Shown here piece by piece: positions 17,205 to 27,209 of a stretch of DNA of 64,000 nt (position 1 is its first letter; every line of letters begins with the position of its first letter). The position numbers and the translations under genes are program-made. The stretch covers positions 186,001-250,000 of the forward strand of contig JAEINT010000003.1 of the NCBI GenBank assembly GCA_016342745.1, in the 5' to 3' direction. Source of the stretch: Labilibaculum sp. GTDB taxonomy: Bacteria; Bacteroidota; Bacteroidia; Bacteroidales; Marinifilaceae. Below the pieces are notes generated by a model, which was not told where the DNA came from, did not search any database, and saw nothing but the letters and a program-made list of their open reading frames with translations.

Positions 17205-18641
17205 TTAATTCATTCTAAAATAACGATCGCAAATAGGGTAATCTACTTGATTTGAAGTTTCTTCTAAATAACTAATAATCGTTTCTGCATCAGTCATTGT
17301 CTGTATTTGTGCATTGTCTGGAAAGTAGCTATCATGAACCGCAGGAATATAATCATTTAGTCCTACTGTTAGAGTCGTTTCATCGTCCAGTACATTGTTT
17401 TGAAGATCTCTTATTTCAACATCTCGATCAACCTGTTCAATTTTTATTCCAGAATAGTAGAAGCCAGATCCCGATCCTCTCAGAAATTTTTTGATGTCAA
17501 GAACCGACATCGTGTAAATTACCGTCCCATTATTAAAAGGAGTTATTTCGTAAATTTCCCTTTTCGTGATATCGCCTTCATTTAGGCCAGAACGAATTCC
17601 TCCTGTATTTTGAAAGCAGACATCAACATTCATTTTAATTCGCAAAGCATCGGTGTAAAAACAACCAACCATGCCGCCATCATGATATCTGCTAGAGTAA
17701 CCAATTACATCTGTTAAATATTCCTGATTATTGTATTCGTCGATAAGCGTTTTTAAATCTGAGTCATATTCATTAATATCGTTTAGCTCGATTAATTCGT
17801 AGGAAATTGATTCGATTTTTTTGTTTGTGACTGTAAGCGAAATTTTACCTAAATAGTTAAGATTGCTACCTGCCTGAAAGATTGGAATGCCATTTACTTG
17901 AGTAGATAATTTTGAATGCGAGTGACCACCTATTATTAAATCAAAATAGGGGAAGTTGTTTGCTAAGTTACTATCGCCATTTTTCCCTAAATGACTTAGG
18001 GCGATGTATAAGTCCGATTTTTCCTCTTCTTTTACCTTGGAAAAAAGTGAAGCGATGTCTTCTGCTCTTTCGAATAGAATGTCTTTAACTCTCCATGGAT
18101 GAGTTGAAGGAATGATCCCATCATCTTTTCCGTTGGTTTCAACTAAGCCGAGTAGAGATATTTTTATGTTTTCTTTAGTTATTGTTTTGTATTCAAATGG
18201 TTCTGGTACGCCTGAATTTTGCATATCTACATTTGCACATACCCATGCAAAATCTGATTGCTCCATTCGTTTCTTGAGAAATTCAGCACCATAGTCAAAT
18301 TCATGATTACCGATTACGGCTGCATCGAAGCCAATTCGATTCATTAAGTCTATCATTGGATATCCTTTCTCGGGATGATTGTCGACAACAGGATTGCCAG
18401 AAAATAGATCGCCGCCCGATACTACGAGTACATTTGTTGATTCTCTTTCTTTGTCGATAATGGATTTGATCTTAGAGAAATTATCTATTTGTCCATGAAC
18501 ATCATTAACACTGAAAATTGTAAGGTGTTTTGGATTTAAATCTTCTGGTATTTCGGGAGAATTAGGCGTATCACTGCTTTTTGAGCAGGATGCCAGTATT
18601 GAAATAAATAAGAGTAAGTAAAGGAATTTAAGTTTGTTCAT
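17205..18641 (-). CDS. 5'-nucleotidase/metallophosphatase family lipoprotein (UshA-like)
   Basis: The 478-residue protein begins MNKLKFLYLLLFISILASC, so Cys19 is lipidated; an upstream in-frame start at 18686 would bury this signal and is rejected. The N-terminal calcineurin-like phosphoesterase domain shows VNDVHGQ, VVSGGDLFSG, VIGNHEFDYG and IIGGHSHSK, the metal-binding set. The C-terminal 5'-nucleotidase domain follows, with FQNTGGIRSGLNEGDITKREIYEITPFNN, which holds the substrate-binding region. It probably hydrolyses nucleotides at the cell surface to salvage phosphate or nucleosides. No phosphate-regulation site was recognised. Confidence 0.92.
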   Translation of the reverse strand: MNKLKFLYLLLFISILASCSKSSDTPNSPEIPEDLNPKHLTIFSVNDVHGQIDNFSKIKSIIDKERESTNVLVVSGGDLFSGNPVVDNHPEKGYPMIDLMNRIGFDAAVIGNHEFDYGAEFLKKRMEQSDFAWVCANVDMQNSGVPEPFEYKTITKENIKISLLGLVETNGKDDGIIPSTHPWRVKDILFERAEDIASLFSKVKEEEKSDLYIALSHLGKNGDSNLANNFPYFDLIIGGHSHSKLSTQVNGIPIFQAGSNLNYLGKISLTVTNKKIESISYELIELNDINEYDSDLKTLIDEYNNQEYLTDVIGYSSRYHDGGMVGCFYTDALRIKMNVDVCFQNTGGIRSGLNEGDITKREIYEITPFNNGTVIYTMSVLDIKKFLRGSGSGFYYSGIKIEQVDRDVEIRDLQNNVLDDETTLTVGLNDYIPAVHDSYFPDNAQIQTMTDAETIISYLEETSNQVDYPICDRYFRMN

Positions 18642-18784
18642 GCTGTGATTCGATAGGTTTGATTTCGTGAAATTATCAAAAAACATTCCATAATCATAAT
18701 ATGTTGTTGTAGATTTTATTTCTTTTTTATTACCTCAATTTGGAGCTAAAGAATGGAATCATTTTAAATAATCTTTCATTTTGA

Positions 18785-18815
18785 TTTTGAAATGCTTAAA
18801 AAGAAAGTATTTTTG
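18785..18815 (+). promoter_or_regulatory. Bacteroidota-type promoter of queE
   Basis: A -33 TTTTG at 18785-18789, an 18-nt spacer and a -7 TATTTTTG at 18808-18815 match the Bacteroidota housekeeping promoter. The expected transcript start near 18822 leaves about 33 nt before the start codon. Confidence 0.55.
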
Positions 18816-18854
18816 TAGCCCAGTTTACTGAGCAACCAAAGTTTAGGATTTTAA

Positions 18855-19508
18855 TTGGTTAAGAAGAACGATTTGAAAGACAAGTACAAAGAAATATTCG
18901 ATAAAGGAACAGATTTACCTCTAGTTGAGGATTTCTATACCATTCAGGGTGAGGGATATCACACAGGTAAGCCAGCATATTTCATTCGCATTGGTGGATG
19001 TGATATTGGTTGTCAATGGTGCGATAGCAAAATTTCATGGAATCCATCAGAACATCGTTTGATTTCCGTTGAGGAAGTTGTGCGCAAAGCTGTCGAATCA
19101 CCAGCCAAAGCAGTTGTAGTAACAGGGGGAGAGCCTTCTTTGTATAATTTGGAGCCTTTGTGCACCGAATTGAAAAAGCATAACATCGAAAATTTCCTTG
19201 AAACATCAGGTGCTTACGAGATAAGTGGTGAGTGGGATTGGATTTGTTTATCGCCTAAGAGAAATAAATTACCAGTGCCGTCTTCTTATCAAAAAGCAAA
19301 TGAGTTAAAGGTGATTATTTTCGACTTGGAGAAAGATTTTGAGTGGGCTGAAGAGTTGGCTAAGAATGTTGGGGATGATTGTTTGCTTTATTTACAGTCT
19401 GAGTGGAGTCAGTACGTTCACAATGTAAAACCAATTGTTGAGTATGTAAAGAACAATCCAAAATGGAACATCTCTCTGCAGGCACATAAATTTATGAGAA
19501 TTCCGTAG
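18855..19508 (+). CDS. queE: 7-carboxy-7-deazaguanine synthase QueE
   Basis: This 217-residue radical-SAM enzyme converts 6-carboxy-tetrahydropterin to 7-carboxy-7-deazaguanine in preQ0/queuosine biosynthesis. The cluster-binding CX3CX2C motif is Cys49, Cys53 and Cys56 in GGCDIGCQWCDSK. FYTIQGEG (27-34), the substrate-binding segment at the N-terminus, and VVTGGEPSLY are also typical. The start is TTG at 18855: an in-frame stop lies just upstream and there is no ATG before the conserved core. The gene stands alone with its own promoter and terminator; queD, queC and queF are not in the window. Confidence 0.93.
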   Translation: MVKKNDLKDKYKEIFDKGTDLPLVEDFYTIQGEGYHTGKPAYFIRIGGCDIGCQWCDSKISWNPSEHRLISVEEVVRKAVESPAKAVVVTGGEPSLYNLEPLCTELKKHNIENFLETSGAYEISGEWDWICLSPKRNKLPVPSSYQKANELKVIIFDLEKDFEWAEELAKNVGDDCLLYLQSEWSQYVHNVKPIVEYVKNNPKWNISLQAHKFMRIP

Positions 19509-19528
19509 GGAAATTGAAAATACAATAG

Positions 19529-19564
19529 AAAAAGCTGAATCTATTTAGATTCAGCTTTTTTTTT
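19529..19564 (+). terminator. Intrinsic terminator after queE
   Basis: AAAAAGCTGAATC pairs with GATTCAGCTTTTT around TATTTA, followed by a T-run. It starts 20 bp after the stop codon. Confidence 0.9.
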
Positions 19565-19603
19565 AGCCTCAAAAGAAGCTTCAATCGGGGAGGTTAGTGT
19601 TGC

Positions 19604-20347
19604 TTAGAAGGATACTCCAAAAACAAGGAATAAATTCTCAGCCATAGGGTTAGCAATTACAGATGCTGATAGTGGTAATGAAAAATTTTCTGTGATAACA
19701 ACTTCTTTAGATGCAGTAAATCCCATGTTTACAAATCCTGCAGTGTCACCATAAAATCCTGATTCTCCTTTGTCTTCGTCTGCATCGATAGGTGTGAAAC
19801 CTGCAAATAAATCAATGGCTACTTCTTTGTATTCAAAACCATATCCTAATTCGATGTAAAGAGAATTTTGCTGATCGCCATTGGCGTCTTGATCAGCACC
19901 CCAGAAATTCATGGCAGCTAAAATGCTAATTGGAAATCCGTCACTCCCATTAAAAGCAAGCGTAGCTTCCATGATATGTCCTGTAGATGCTTTTTTATAA
20001 TCGAAGTAGCTGTTGTTTACAGCAATTCCATCTGTTGGGAAAAAATAATCGGTTACAGTAGCTGTGAATAAATCATCAGCAAAAGTGTATGAAGCATATA
20101 GATCGGCTTCAGCTCCATCAGAACCATCTTGTGCATATGATCCCCAGGCTCCTAATGCGAATCCTCCTTTGCTGTACTCAACTGCTGGTTGTATTACAGG
20201 ACCTGTAGAAAATTGTGTTCCTCTCCATACGTATCTACTCATAAGGTCAGCTCCAAATGTAACATCTCCTTTTTCTTGTGCAAATAGATTTCCTGTTACT
20301 ACAAGAGTACATATAAGTATTGCGAAAAATTTTCTTGCTTTCAACAT
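19604..20347 (-). CDS. Outer-membrane beta-barrel-like protein (SRYVWRG motif)
   Basis: The 247-residue protein has a signal peptide (MLKARKFFAILICTLVVTGNLFAQ). Alternating hydrophobic beta-strands run to a C-terminal aromatic strand (LFLVFGVSF), as in small outer-membrane barrels. The block DLMSRYVWRGTQFSTGPVIQPAVEY just after the signal resembles the TorF/TIGR02001-type family. I chose the ATG at 20347; the upstream alternative at 20404 would add 19 residues before the signal peptide. Function is unknown. Upstream lie a -7 box and a GC-rich hairpin in the putative leader. Confidence 0.75.
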   Translation of the reverse strand: MLKARKFFAILICTLVVTGNLFAQEKGDVTFGADLMSRYVWRGTQFSTGPVIQPAVEYSKGGFALGAWGSYAQDGSDGAEADLYASYTFADDLFTATVTDYFFPTDGIAVNNSYFDYKKASTGHIMEATLAFNGSDGFPISILAAMNFWGADQDANGDQQNSLYIELGYGFEYKEVAIDLFAGFTPIDADEDKGESGFYGDTAGFVNMGFTASKEVVITENFSLPLSASVIANPMAENLFLVFGVSF

Positions 20348-20939
20348 AGTAATAGATTTTAGATTAAAAAAAAATGGTAAACGGTTAATATTATATAAAT
20401 GCAATAATGTGGTTTCTTGTTTTTTTAGTTAAAAAACCAAACCACCCCCTTTTGGAAAGGGGGTAGTTGTGGAATAAATCAACTAATTTCTATCCTAACC
20501 CTAATATGAAGGGGTTTCGATTTCAAAAGTATGAAAAAAAATGAATAATACTATTAAATTTAGGGGGTATACCTTTAAAAAATGCATTTTTTTTAATGCA
20601 AAGGTTTTAAATAGGGGGGAGTGAAAAAAATAATTTTTCTTCTAAGAATGTGTTGTTGCTTGTTGAGGTGAAATTAATTTTCTGAAAAAAAAACATTTTC
20701 ATTATTATATAAATAAAGGCTTGTTTGGATTTACCAATAAGGATTTGTTTTTCTGCTTCTTTTGAGTTGGCCGTTGTTGGATGTCAAACTGATTTCCTTT
20801 GTTGGAATGTTATTGATGTGTAAAAGTGAGATTATTCTCGTTTTCTTTATTGAATATAAATTGTTGAAAATTTCTCTTTATTGTGATAATCTCTTCGAAA
20901 AATGAGGATATTTGTAATGGAATCAAAAAAAATAAAATA
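20348..20939. other. 592-bp divergent regulatory region (outer-membrane protein / rubrerythrin)
   Basis: On the minus strand TACTTTTG (20524-20531) is a perfect -7 box for the outer-membrane protein gene and would give a leader of about 170 nt. That leader contains the hairpin at 20444-20464. Between 20560 and 20625 there are G-runs and an interrupted inverted repeat (ACCTTT...GCATT / AATGC...AAAGGT, about 20571-20609). I see no coding capacity and no clear promoter for rubrerythrin. Confidence 0.5.
20444..20464 (-). promoter_or_regulatory. GC-rich hairpin in the leader of the outer-membrane protein gene
   Basis: ACCCCCTTT and AAAGGGGGT pair perfectly around TGG. Read on the minus strand it is followed by a T-rich stretch (GGTTTGGTTTTTTAAC), so it resembles an attenuator or a dispersed hairpin element, about 100 bp before the start codon. 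Confidence 0.4.
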
Positions 20940-21518
20940 ATGGAGAAAAGTATAAAAGGAACTGAAACTGAAAAGAATTTATTGAAGTCTTTCGCAGGTG
21001 AGTCTCAAGCAAGAGCAAGATATACTTATTTTGCAAAGCAAGCTAAAAAAGAAGGCTATGAGCAAATTGCAGCCATTTTTGTAGAGACTGCTGAGCAGGA
21101 AATGCAGCATGCTAAACGATTTTTTAAATTTTTAGAAGGTGGTGATGTTGAAATTACAGCCGCTTTTCCAGCAGGCAAAATTGGAACAACAATCGAGAAT
21201 TTGAAAGCTGCAGCAAGTGGGGAGAATGAGGAGTATACTGAATTGTATCCAGAGTTTGCGCGTATTGCTGAAGAAGAAGGATTCAAAAAAGTGGCAACTG
21301 CATTTAAATTGATCGCTAAGGTTGAGAAAATGCATGAGCAACGATATTTAAAGCTGCTTAGCAACTTGGAGGAGGAGAAGGTTTTTGTTTCTGAAGAGAA
21401 AGAAGAGTGGTATTGCAGAAATTGTGGTTATGTGCATGAAGGAACTAAGGCTCCTAATATGTGCGCTGCTTGCGAGCATCCACAGTCTTATTTTGAAAAG
21501 AAATCAACAAACTATTAA
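20940..21518 (+). CDS. rbr: Rubrerythrin
   Basis: The 192-residue protein has a ferritin-like diiron domain (FAGESQARARYTYFAKQAKKEGYEQ, ETAEQEMQHAKRFF, and EEEGFKKVATAFKLIAKVEKMHEQRY) and a C-terminal rubredoxin domain with Cys159, Cys162, Cys175 and Cys178 (CRNCGY...CAACEHP). It reduces hydrogen peroxide in anaerobes, taking electrons through the rubredoxin iron. I chose the ATG at 20940 (MEKSIKGTETEKNL), which matches the family start; an in-frame GTG at 20883 is rejected. It is a single gene with a terminator shared with trmD. Confidence 0.95.
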   Translation: MEKSIKGTETEKNLLKSFAGESQARARYTYFAKQAKKEGYEQIAAIFVETAEQEMQHAKRFFKFLEGGDVEITAAFPAGKIGTTIENLKAAASGENEEYTELYPEFARIAEEEGFKKVATAFKLIAKVEKMHEQRYLKLLSNLEEEKVFVSEEKEEWYCRNCGYVHEGTKAPNMCAACEHPQSYFEKKSTNY

Positions 21519-21526
21519 TTGTTGGT

Positions 21527-21564
21527 AAAAAAAAGAGCTTCATTACAGAAGCTCTTTTTTTTTT
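21527..21564. terminator. Bidirectional terminator between rubrerythrin and trmD
   Basis: AAAAAAAAGAGCTTC pairs with GAAGCTCTTTTTTTTTT around ATTACA. T-tracts lie on both strands. It serves the convergent genes and reaches into the last codon of trmD. Confidence 0.88.
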
Positions 21565-22240
21565 ATTCGTCCAATAAATCAGGACGTAATCGTTTTGTTC
21601 TTTCGTAGGCTTGTTCTTCCTGCCATTTTTCAATTTTTTTATGATCTCCAGATAGTAGTATTTCTGGAACTTTCCATCCTCTGAATTCTGCAGGGCGTGT
21701 GTAAAGAGGTGGCGATAAAAGATCATCTTGAAAGGAATCTGTTAAAGCAGAAGTTTCATCTCCCATTCCACCTGGTATAAGTCTAACAACGCTATCTGCA
21801 ATAATAGCTGCGGCTAACTCTCCTCCAGTTAAAACAAAATCCCCAATTGAAATTTCTTTGGTGATAAAATGATCACGAATGCGTTGGTCAATTCCTTTGT
21901 AGTGTCCACATAGAATCATGATATTTTCTTGAATCGATAAGGTGTTTGCAGTCCTCTGATCATATTGGTCCCCATCTGGAGTCGTAAAAATGATTTCGTC
22001 GTAAGTTCTTTCTGCAGTCAGTGATTCAATTACTTTAACGATCGGCTCTAGGCGCATTACCATTCCTGCGCCTCCGCTAAAAGCATAGTCGTCAACCTTT
22101 TTGTGTTTGTCTTCCGAATAGTCTCGGATATTGTGAATGTAAATTTCTACAATTCCATTGTCTTTTGCTCTTTGAATAATAGAGTGATTTAGAGGACTCT
22201 CTAATAATTCAGGAACAACAGTAAGTATATCGATTCTCAT
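21563..22240 (-). CDS. trmD: tRNA (guanine-N1)-methyltransferase TrmD
   Basis: This 225-residue SPOUT enzyme methylates G37 of tRNAs, preventing frameshifts. Typical blocks are [29 protein letters not shown], the knot-forming [13 protein letters not shown] and [14 protein letters not shown] (with the catalytic Asp), and [22 protein letters not shown]. The ATG at 22240 is chosen; a further-upstream in-frame start adds 30 residues absent from the family. In many bacteria trmD sits with rpsP, rimM and rplS; here it stands alone. Confidence 0.96.
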   Translation of the reverse strand: MRIDILTVVPELLESPLNHSIIQRAKDNGIVEIYIHNIRDYSEDKHKKVDDYAFSGGAGMVMRLEPIVKVIESLTAERTYDEIIFTTPDGDQYDQRTANTLSIQENIMILCGHYKGIDQRIRDHFITKEISIGDFVLTGGELAAAIIADSVVRLIPGGMGDETSALTDSFQDDLLSPPLYTRPAEFRGWKVPEILLSGDHKKIEKWQEEQAYERTKRLRPDLLDE

Positions 22241-22394
22241 TTTTTTAAATTTTGTGTAAAAGTATGTAACCCAAACTTGGCTTGCAAGCAAATTGAATAT
22301 AGGGACTATGTATTTTGCAGTAAAAGACAATATGTCACTATGTTTTCATGAAAAACAGACGTTTTGTCATCAAGATTTGGTTTTATGCGGTCAT

Positions 22395-22427
22395 TTTGTG
22401 AACGGAATCGGCTTGGTATAGACTTTG
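22395..22427 (+). promoter_or_regulatory. Possible promoter of the hsp20 gene
   Basis: TTTG at 22395-22398, a 20-nt spacer and TAGACTTTG at 22419-22427 approximate the Bacteroidota promoter, with one extra base inside the -7 box. The following ~85-nt leader has no heat-shock inverted repeat that I can recognise. Confidence 0.3.
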
Positions 22428-22512
22428 GAATTGAAAGTTCGAAATACAGAATTTATATTTTAGGATCCGGAGCCTGAAAGAAAATGCAAATAAAAAATAA
22501 GGAGATATAGAT

Positions 22513-22947
22513 ATGACAATTTTAAAATATTCAAACAGAGGAAATGATTTTTTTACAAATCAGTTAATGAATCAATTGTTTAGAGAAACAAGAGGAGCTT
22601 TAAAAAGCACGCTTGATAATGAAGTCGTGAATAGAACAAGTGTTAATGTTTTCGAGGAAGAGAATAATTTCATTATAGAAATGGCGATACCAGGATTCGC
22701 AAAGGAAGATGTTTCTATAAAAGTTGAGAAAGGAGTCTTGAATATTTCTGCAAATAAAGAGGAAAAACAAGAGCGGAATTATTTGAGACGAGAGTTTACT
22801 AGGGGTAATTTAGAGAAGAGCTTTAAGTTGTCAGATGGTATTGCTGAAGAGGAGATTAATGCAGAAGTGAAAGACGGTATGTTGTTCGTGAAATTACCAA
22901 AAATGCAAGTCGAGGAGCCAAAGGCAAGAGAAATCGAAATTAGGTAA
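22513..22947 (+). CDS. Small heat-shock protein (Hsp20/alpha-crystallin family)
   Basis: This 144-residue ATP-independent chaperone holds unfolding proteins. The alpha-crystallin domain spans about 42-135: SVNVFEEENNFIIEMAIPGFAKEDVSIKVEKGVLNISA, YLRREFTRGNLEKSFKLSDGI and the C-terminal INAEVKDGMLFVKLPK. A final EIEIR provides the IxI-type tail. The ribosome-binding site AAGGAG lies 9 nt before the ATG, unusual for this phylum and suggesting efficient translation. It is monocistronic and ends at a hairpin terminator. Confidence 0.95.
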   Translation: MTILKYSNRGNDFFTNQLMNQLFRETRGALKSTLDNEVVNRTSVNVFEEENNFIIEMAIPGFAKEDVSIKVEKGVLNISANKEEKQERNYLRREFTRGNLEKSFKLSDGIAEEEINAEVKDGMLFVKLPKMQVEEPKAREIEIR

Positions 22948-23253
22948 GCTAGGCATTCGTTTATCTCAATTTTAAAAAATGAATGATTAATTTTTGAATT
23001 GAGAATAGAGCTTGAAGTGTTTTATTTTACAATGAAAAAGTTAATGTTAGATTAAGTAATTGGTTGGTTTTAGTTGAGGGGTTCATGTATTGCGTGAACC
23101 CCTCTGTATTTTAGGTAAATAAAATTGGCGAAAATCTTTGAGGATTAGGACATAATTAGTTAAATTCGTAAGGAATGGACCTAAATAATCCTTTGGATAT
23201 TGTATTGTTAACGTGGGTTTTCTTTTTTGGAAAGCCAATCTAATGCAAACTAC
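22948..23253. other. 306-bp intergenic region between hsp20 and the DUF349 gene
   Basis: It contains the terminator at 23076-23104. The last 150 bp must carry the promoter of the DUF349 gene, but no box is convincing. Nothing else is seen. Confidence 0.5.
23076..23104 (+). terminator. Hairpin terminator after hsp20
   Basis: GAGGGGTTCA and TGAACCCCTC form a perfect 10-bp stem with a 9-nt loop. The following T-run is short (TGTATTTT), 128 bp after the stop codon. Confidence 0.65.
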
Positions 23254-25251
23254 ATGAAAGAAAAAGATCTGTCTAACCTCTCACATGAGAATGAAGTGAA
23301 TGAAAATTTAGATGCTAAGGATAATGTGATTGATTCTCATGAAAAAGAATCTGTTGAAAAAGAATCGCCAGATGCTGAAATTGAAAGTGAAAAAAATGTC
23401 TTGGAGGTAGATCAGGAGGAAGTTGTTGCTGAGGCAACAATTGAATCTCCTACAGATAATCTTGAAGAAAAGCCTAATGTTGAAGCTGCACCTGTTGCTG
23501 AAGTTAAAGAGGAGGAAACAGAGCTTCAGAAAGAACCTGATTATTCTTTAATGGAGAAGAAGGAATTGGTAGATCGTTTGGTTCTCTTATTGGATAATAA
23601 GTCTGTAAAAGGAATAAAGGATCGTTTAGATGCGATTAAGCACAATTTTTACAAAAAGCATAACGAAGAAATTGCCGAAGCCAAGAAGAAATTTTTGGAC
23701 GAGGGAGGTAAAGAAGAAGAATTTGATTTTGGTAAAGATGAGTTGGAATCAAAAATGAAGGAATTGCTTCATGATTTTAGAGAGCGAAGGACGGTTCAGA
23801 ATCGAAATATTGAACAAGAAAAGGATGAGAATTTAAAGATTAAATATCAGATAATTGAGGATATTAAAGATCTGGTAAATAGAAAAGAAGCGTTTGATAA
23901 AACGTTTCATGAGTTTAGAGCTTTGCAAAAAAGATGGCACGAAACGGGTATGGTGCCTCAGCAAGCCTTGAAAAATTTATGGGACAATTATCATCATCAC
24001 GTTGAGAATTTTTACGATTACATTAAAATCAATAAAGAACTTCGTGATCTTGATTTAAAAAAGAACATGGTAATAAAGGTGAAGCTTTGCGAAGAAGCTG
24101 AAGGCTTGCTGAACGAAGAATCAGTTGTAAAGGCTTTTAATACTTTACAAAAGTACCATGAGCAATGGCGAGAAATAGGACCAGTGCCAAGAGAGCAAAA
24201 AGAAGAGTTGTGGGCAAGATTTAAAGAGGCAACAACTACAATCAATAGGAAGCACCAAGAGTTTTACGAAGGATTAAAGTCGGAACAGAAAGTCAATTTA
24301 GAGAAGAAATCTGTTCTTTGTGATAAAGCTGAGGTAATTGCGAATGCTGAGATAAAATCTCATAAAGAGTGGAATGAAACCTCTAAAAATATTTTAGATC
24401 TTCAGAAAGAATGGAGGACGATTGGTTTTGCTCCGAAAAAAGACAACAACCGAATTTACCAGCGATTTAGAGCTGCTTGCGATTTGTATTTTGATCGTAA
24501 GAGAGAGTTTTATTTGAAGTTGAAAGATAAGTTAGGTGAAAACCTTGTAAAGAAAACGGAGCTTTGTGAAGTTGCAGAAAGCTTGCAAGATAGTACTGAT
24601 TGGAAAGCAACAACTGAAAAGTTAATTACGATTCAGAAACAGTGGAAGACAATTGGTCCTGTTCCAAGAAAGGTCTCAGAGGAACTTTGGGTTCGTTTTC
24701 GTGCAGCTTGCGATAAATTTTTCAATAGTAAATCGGAGCATTTTAATCATGTTGATTCAGATCATGTTGAAAACTTGAAATTAAAGGAAGATCTAATTAA
24801 AAAAATATCAGAATTTACTTTGTCGGAAGATGATGAAGGAAACATGACTAAAATTAGAGACTTTCAAAAACAATGGGCTCAAATTGGTCACGTCCCTTTC
24901 AAGAAAAAAGATAAAATTCAGGATGAATATCGTCGTACTTTAAACGCCATTTACGATAAGATGGACTTGGATACCGAGGATAAAGAGGTTCAGAAATTTC
25001 AATCAAAAATTGATAATTTGTTAACCATGAGTCATTCGGAAGATAAGATTATTGTTGAGAGGAATAAAATTGCTGGGAAAATCAAGCAATTGGAAAGTGA
25101 TATTGGACTGTGGGAAAATAACATTGGTTTCTTCTCAGCCTCAAAAACTTCAGGATCTATCGTTCAAGAAATTGAAGAAAAGATTGAGAAAGGGAAGCAG
25201 ACCTTGCAACTTCTTCAAGAAAAGTTAAAAGTTATTGATGGTTTAGTCTAA
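23254..25251 (+). CDS. DUF349 repeat protein
   Basis: The 665-residue protein has a long acidic, low-complexity N-terminus (about 1-105, Glu-rich, probably disordered). Five DUF349 helical repeats follow with the signature Q..W...G.VPR....LW.RF, for example LQKYHEQWREIGPVPREQKEELW and IQKQWKTIGPVPRKVSEELW. A coiled-coil-like C-terminus completes it. The start is taken as ATG at 23254; an in-frame TTG at 23227 would add nine residues and cannot be excluded. The molecular function of this family in Bacteroidota is not established. It is cytoplasmic and monocistronic. Confidence 0.88.
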   Translation: MKEKDLSNLSHENEVNENLDAKDNVIDSHEKESVEKESPDAEIESEKNVLEVDQEEVVAEATIESPTDNLEEKPNVEAAPVAEVKEEETELQKEPDYSLMEKKELVDRLVLLLDNKSVKGIKDRLDAIKHNFYKKHNEEIAEAKKKFLDEGGKEEEFDFGKDELESKMKELLHDFRERRTVQNRNIEQEKDENLKIKYQIIEDIKDLVNRKEAFDKTFHEFRALQKRWHETGMVPQQALKNLWDNYHHHVENFYDYIKINKELRDLDLKKNMVIKVKLCEEAEGLLNEESVVKAFNTLQKYHEQWREIGPVPREQKEELWARFKEATTTINRKHQEFYEGLKSEQKVNLEKKSVLCDKAEVIANAEIKSHKEWNETSKNILDLQKEWRTIGFAPKKDNNRIYQRFRAACDLYFDRKREFYLKLKDKLGENLVKKTELCEVAESLQDSTDWKATTEKLITIQKQWKTIGPVPRKVSEELWVRFRAACDKFFNSKSEHFNHVDSDHVENLKLKEDLIKKISEFTLSEDDEGNMTKIRDFQKQWAQIGHVPFKKKDKIQDEYRRTLNAIYDKMDLDTEDKEVQKFQSKIDNLLTMSHSEDKIIVERNKIAGKIKQLESDIGLWENNIGFFSASKTSGSIVQEIEEKIEKGKQTLQLLQEKLKVIDGLV

Positions 25252-25276
25252 TAGATTAAATCGATTGGAAAAATAT

Positions 25277-25308
25277 AATCCCTCATTATTGTAATGAGGG
25301 ATTCTTTT
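25277..25308 (+). terminator. Intrinsic terminator after the DUF349 gene
   Basis: AATCCCTCATTA pairs with TAATGAGGGATT around TTG, then CTTTTA. It starts 26 bp after the stop codon. A further small hairpin GCCTGA/TCAGGC lies at 25342-25356. Confidence 0.85.
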
Positions 25309-25470
25309 ATTTCGGAATAAGTAGTGGGATAAGACTTGAATGCCTGATATTCAGGCGAGTTTTGATGATGAAGGATTGATTAAGGCATTTTGTTAGGTGA
25401 TGTGTTTTTAATCGAAAAACAAATGAAATGGTCTTTTGTCAAAATTTGATCATGTGAAACATGTAAATAG

Positions 25471-25502
25471 TTTCCTAAAAATGCATAAATTAACTACTTT
25501 TG
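25471..25502 (+). promoter_or_regulatory. Bacteroidota-type promoter of pyrG-yidC
   Basis: TTTC at 25471-25474, a 20-nt spacer and TACTTTTG at 25495-25502 fit the -33/-7 pattern. Transcription would start near 25509, about 25 nt before the GTG start of pyrG. Confidence 0.55.
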
Positions 25503-25530
25503 CACCTTTAATAATCCATAAAACGTTTAG

Positions 25531-27135
<1,605 letters not shown>

Positions 27136-27209
27136 GCATAGGTGTAGAAATACATTTAAGGCTTTTGATTCTTAGAAAATTAACTTATTTAAGATATAAA
27201 AAGTAGAAA

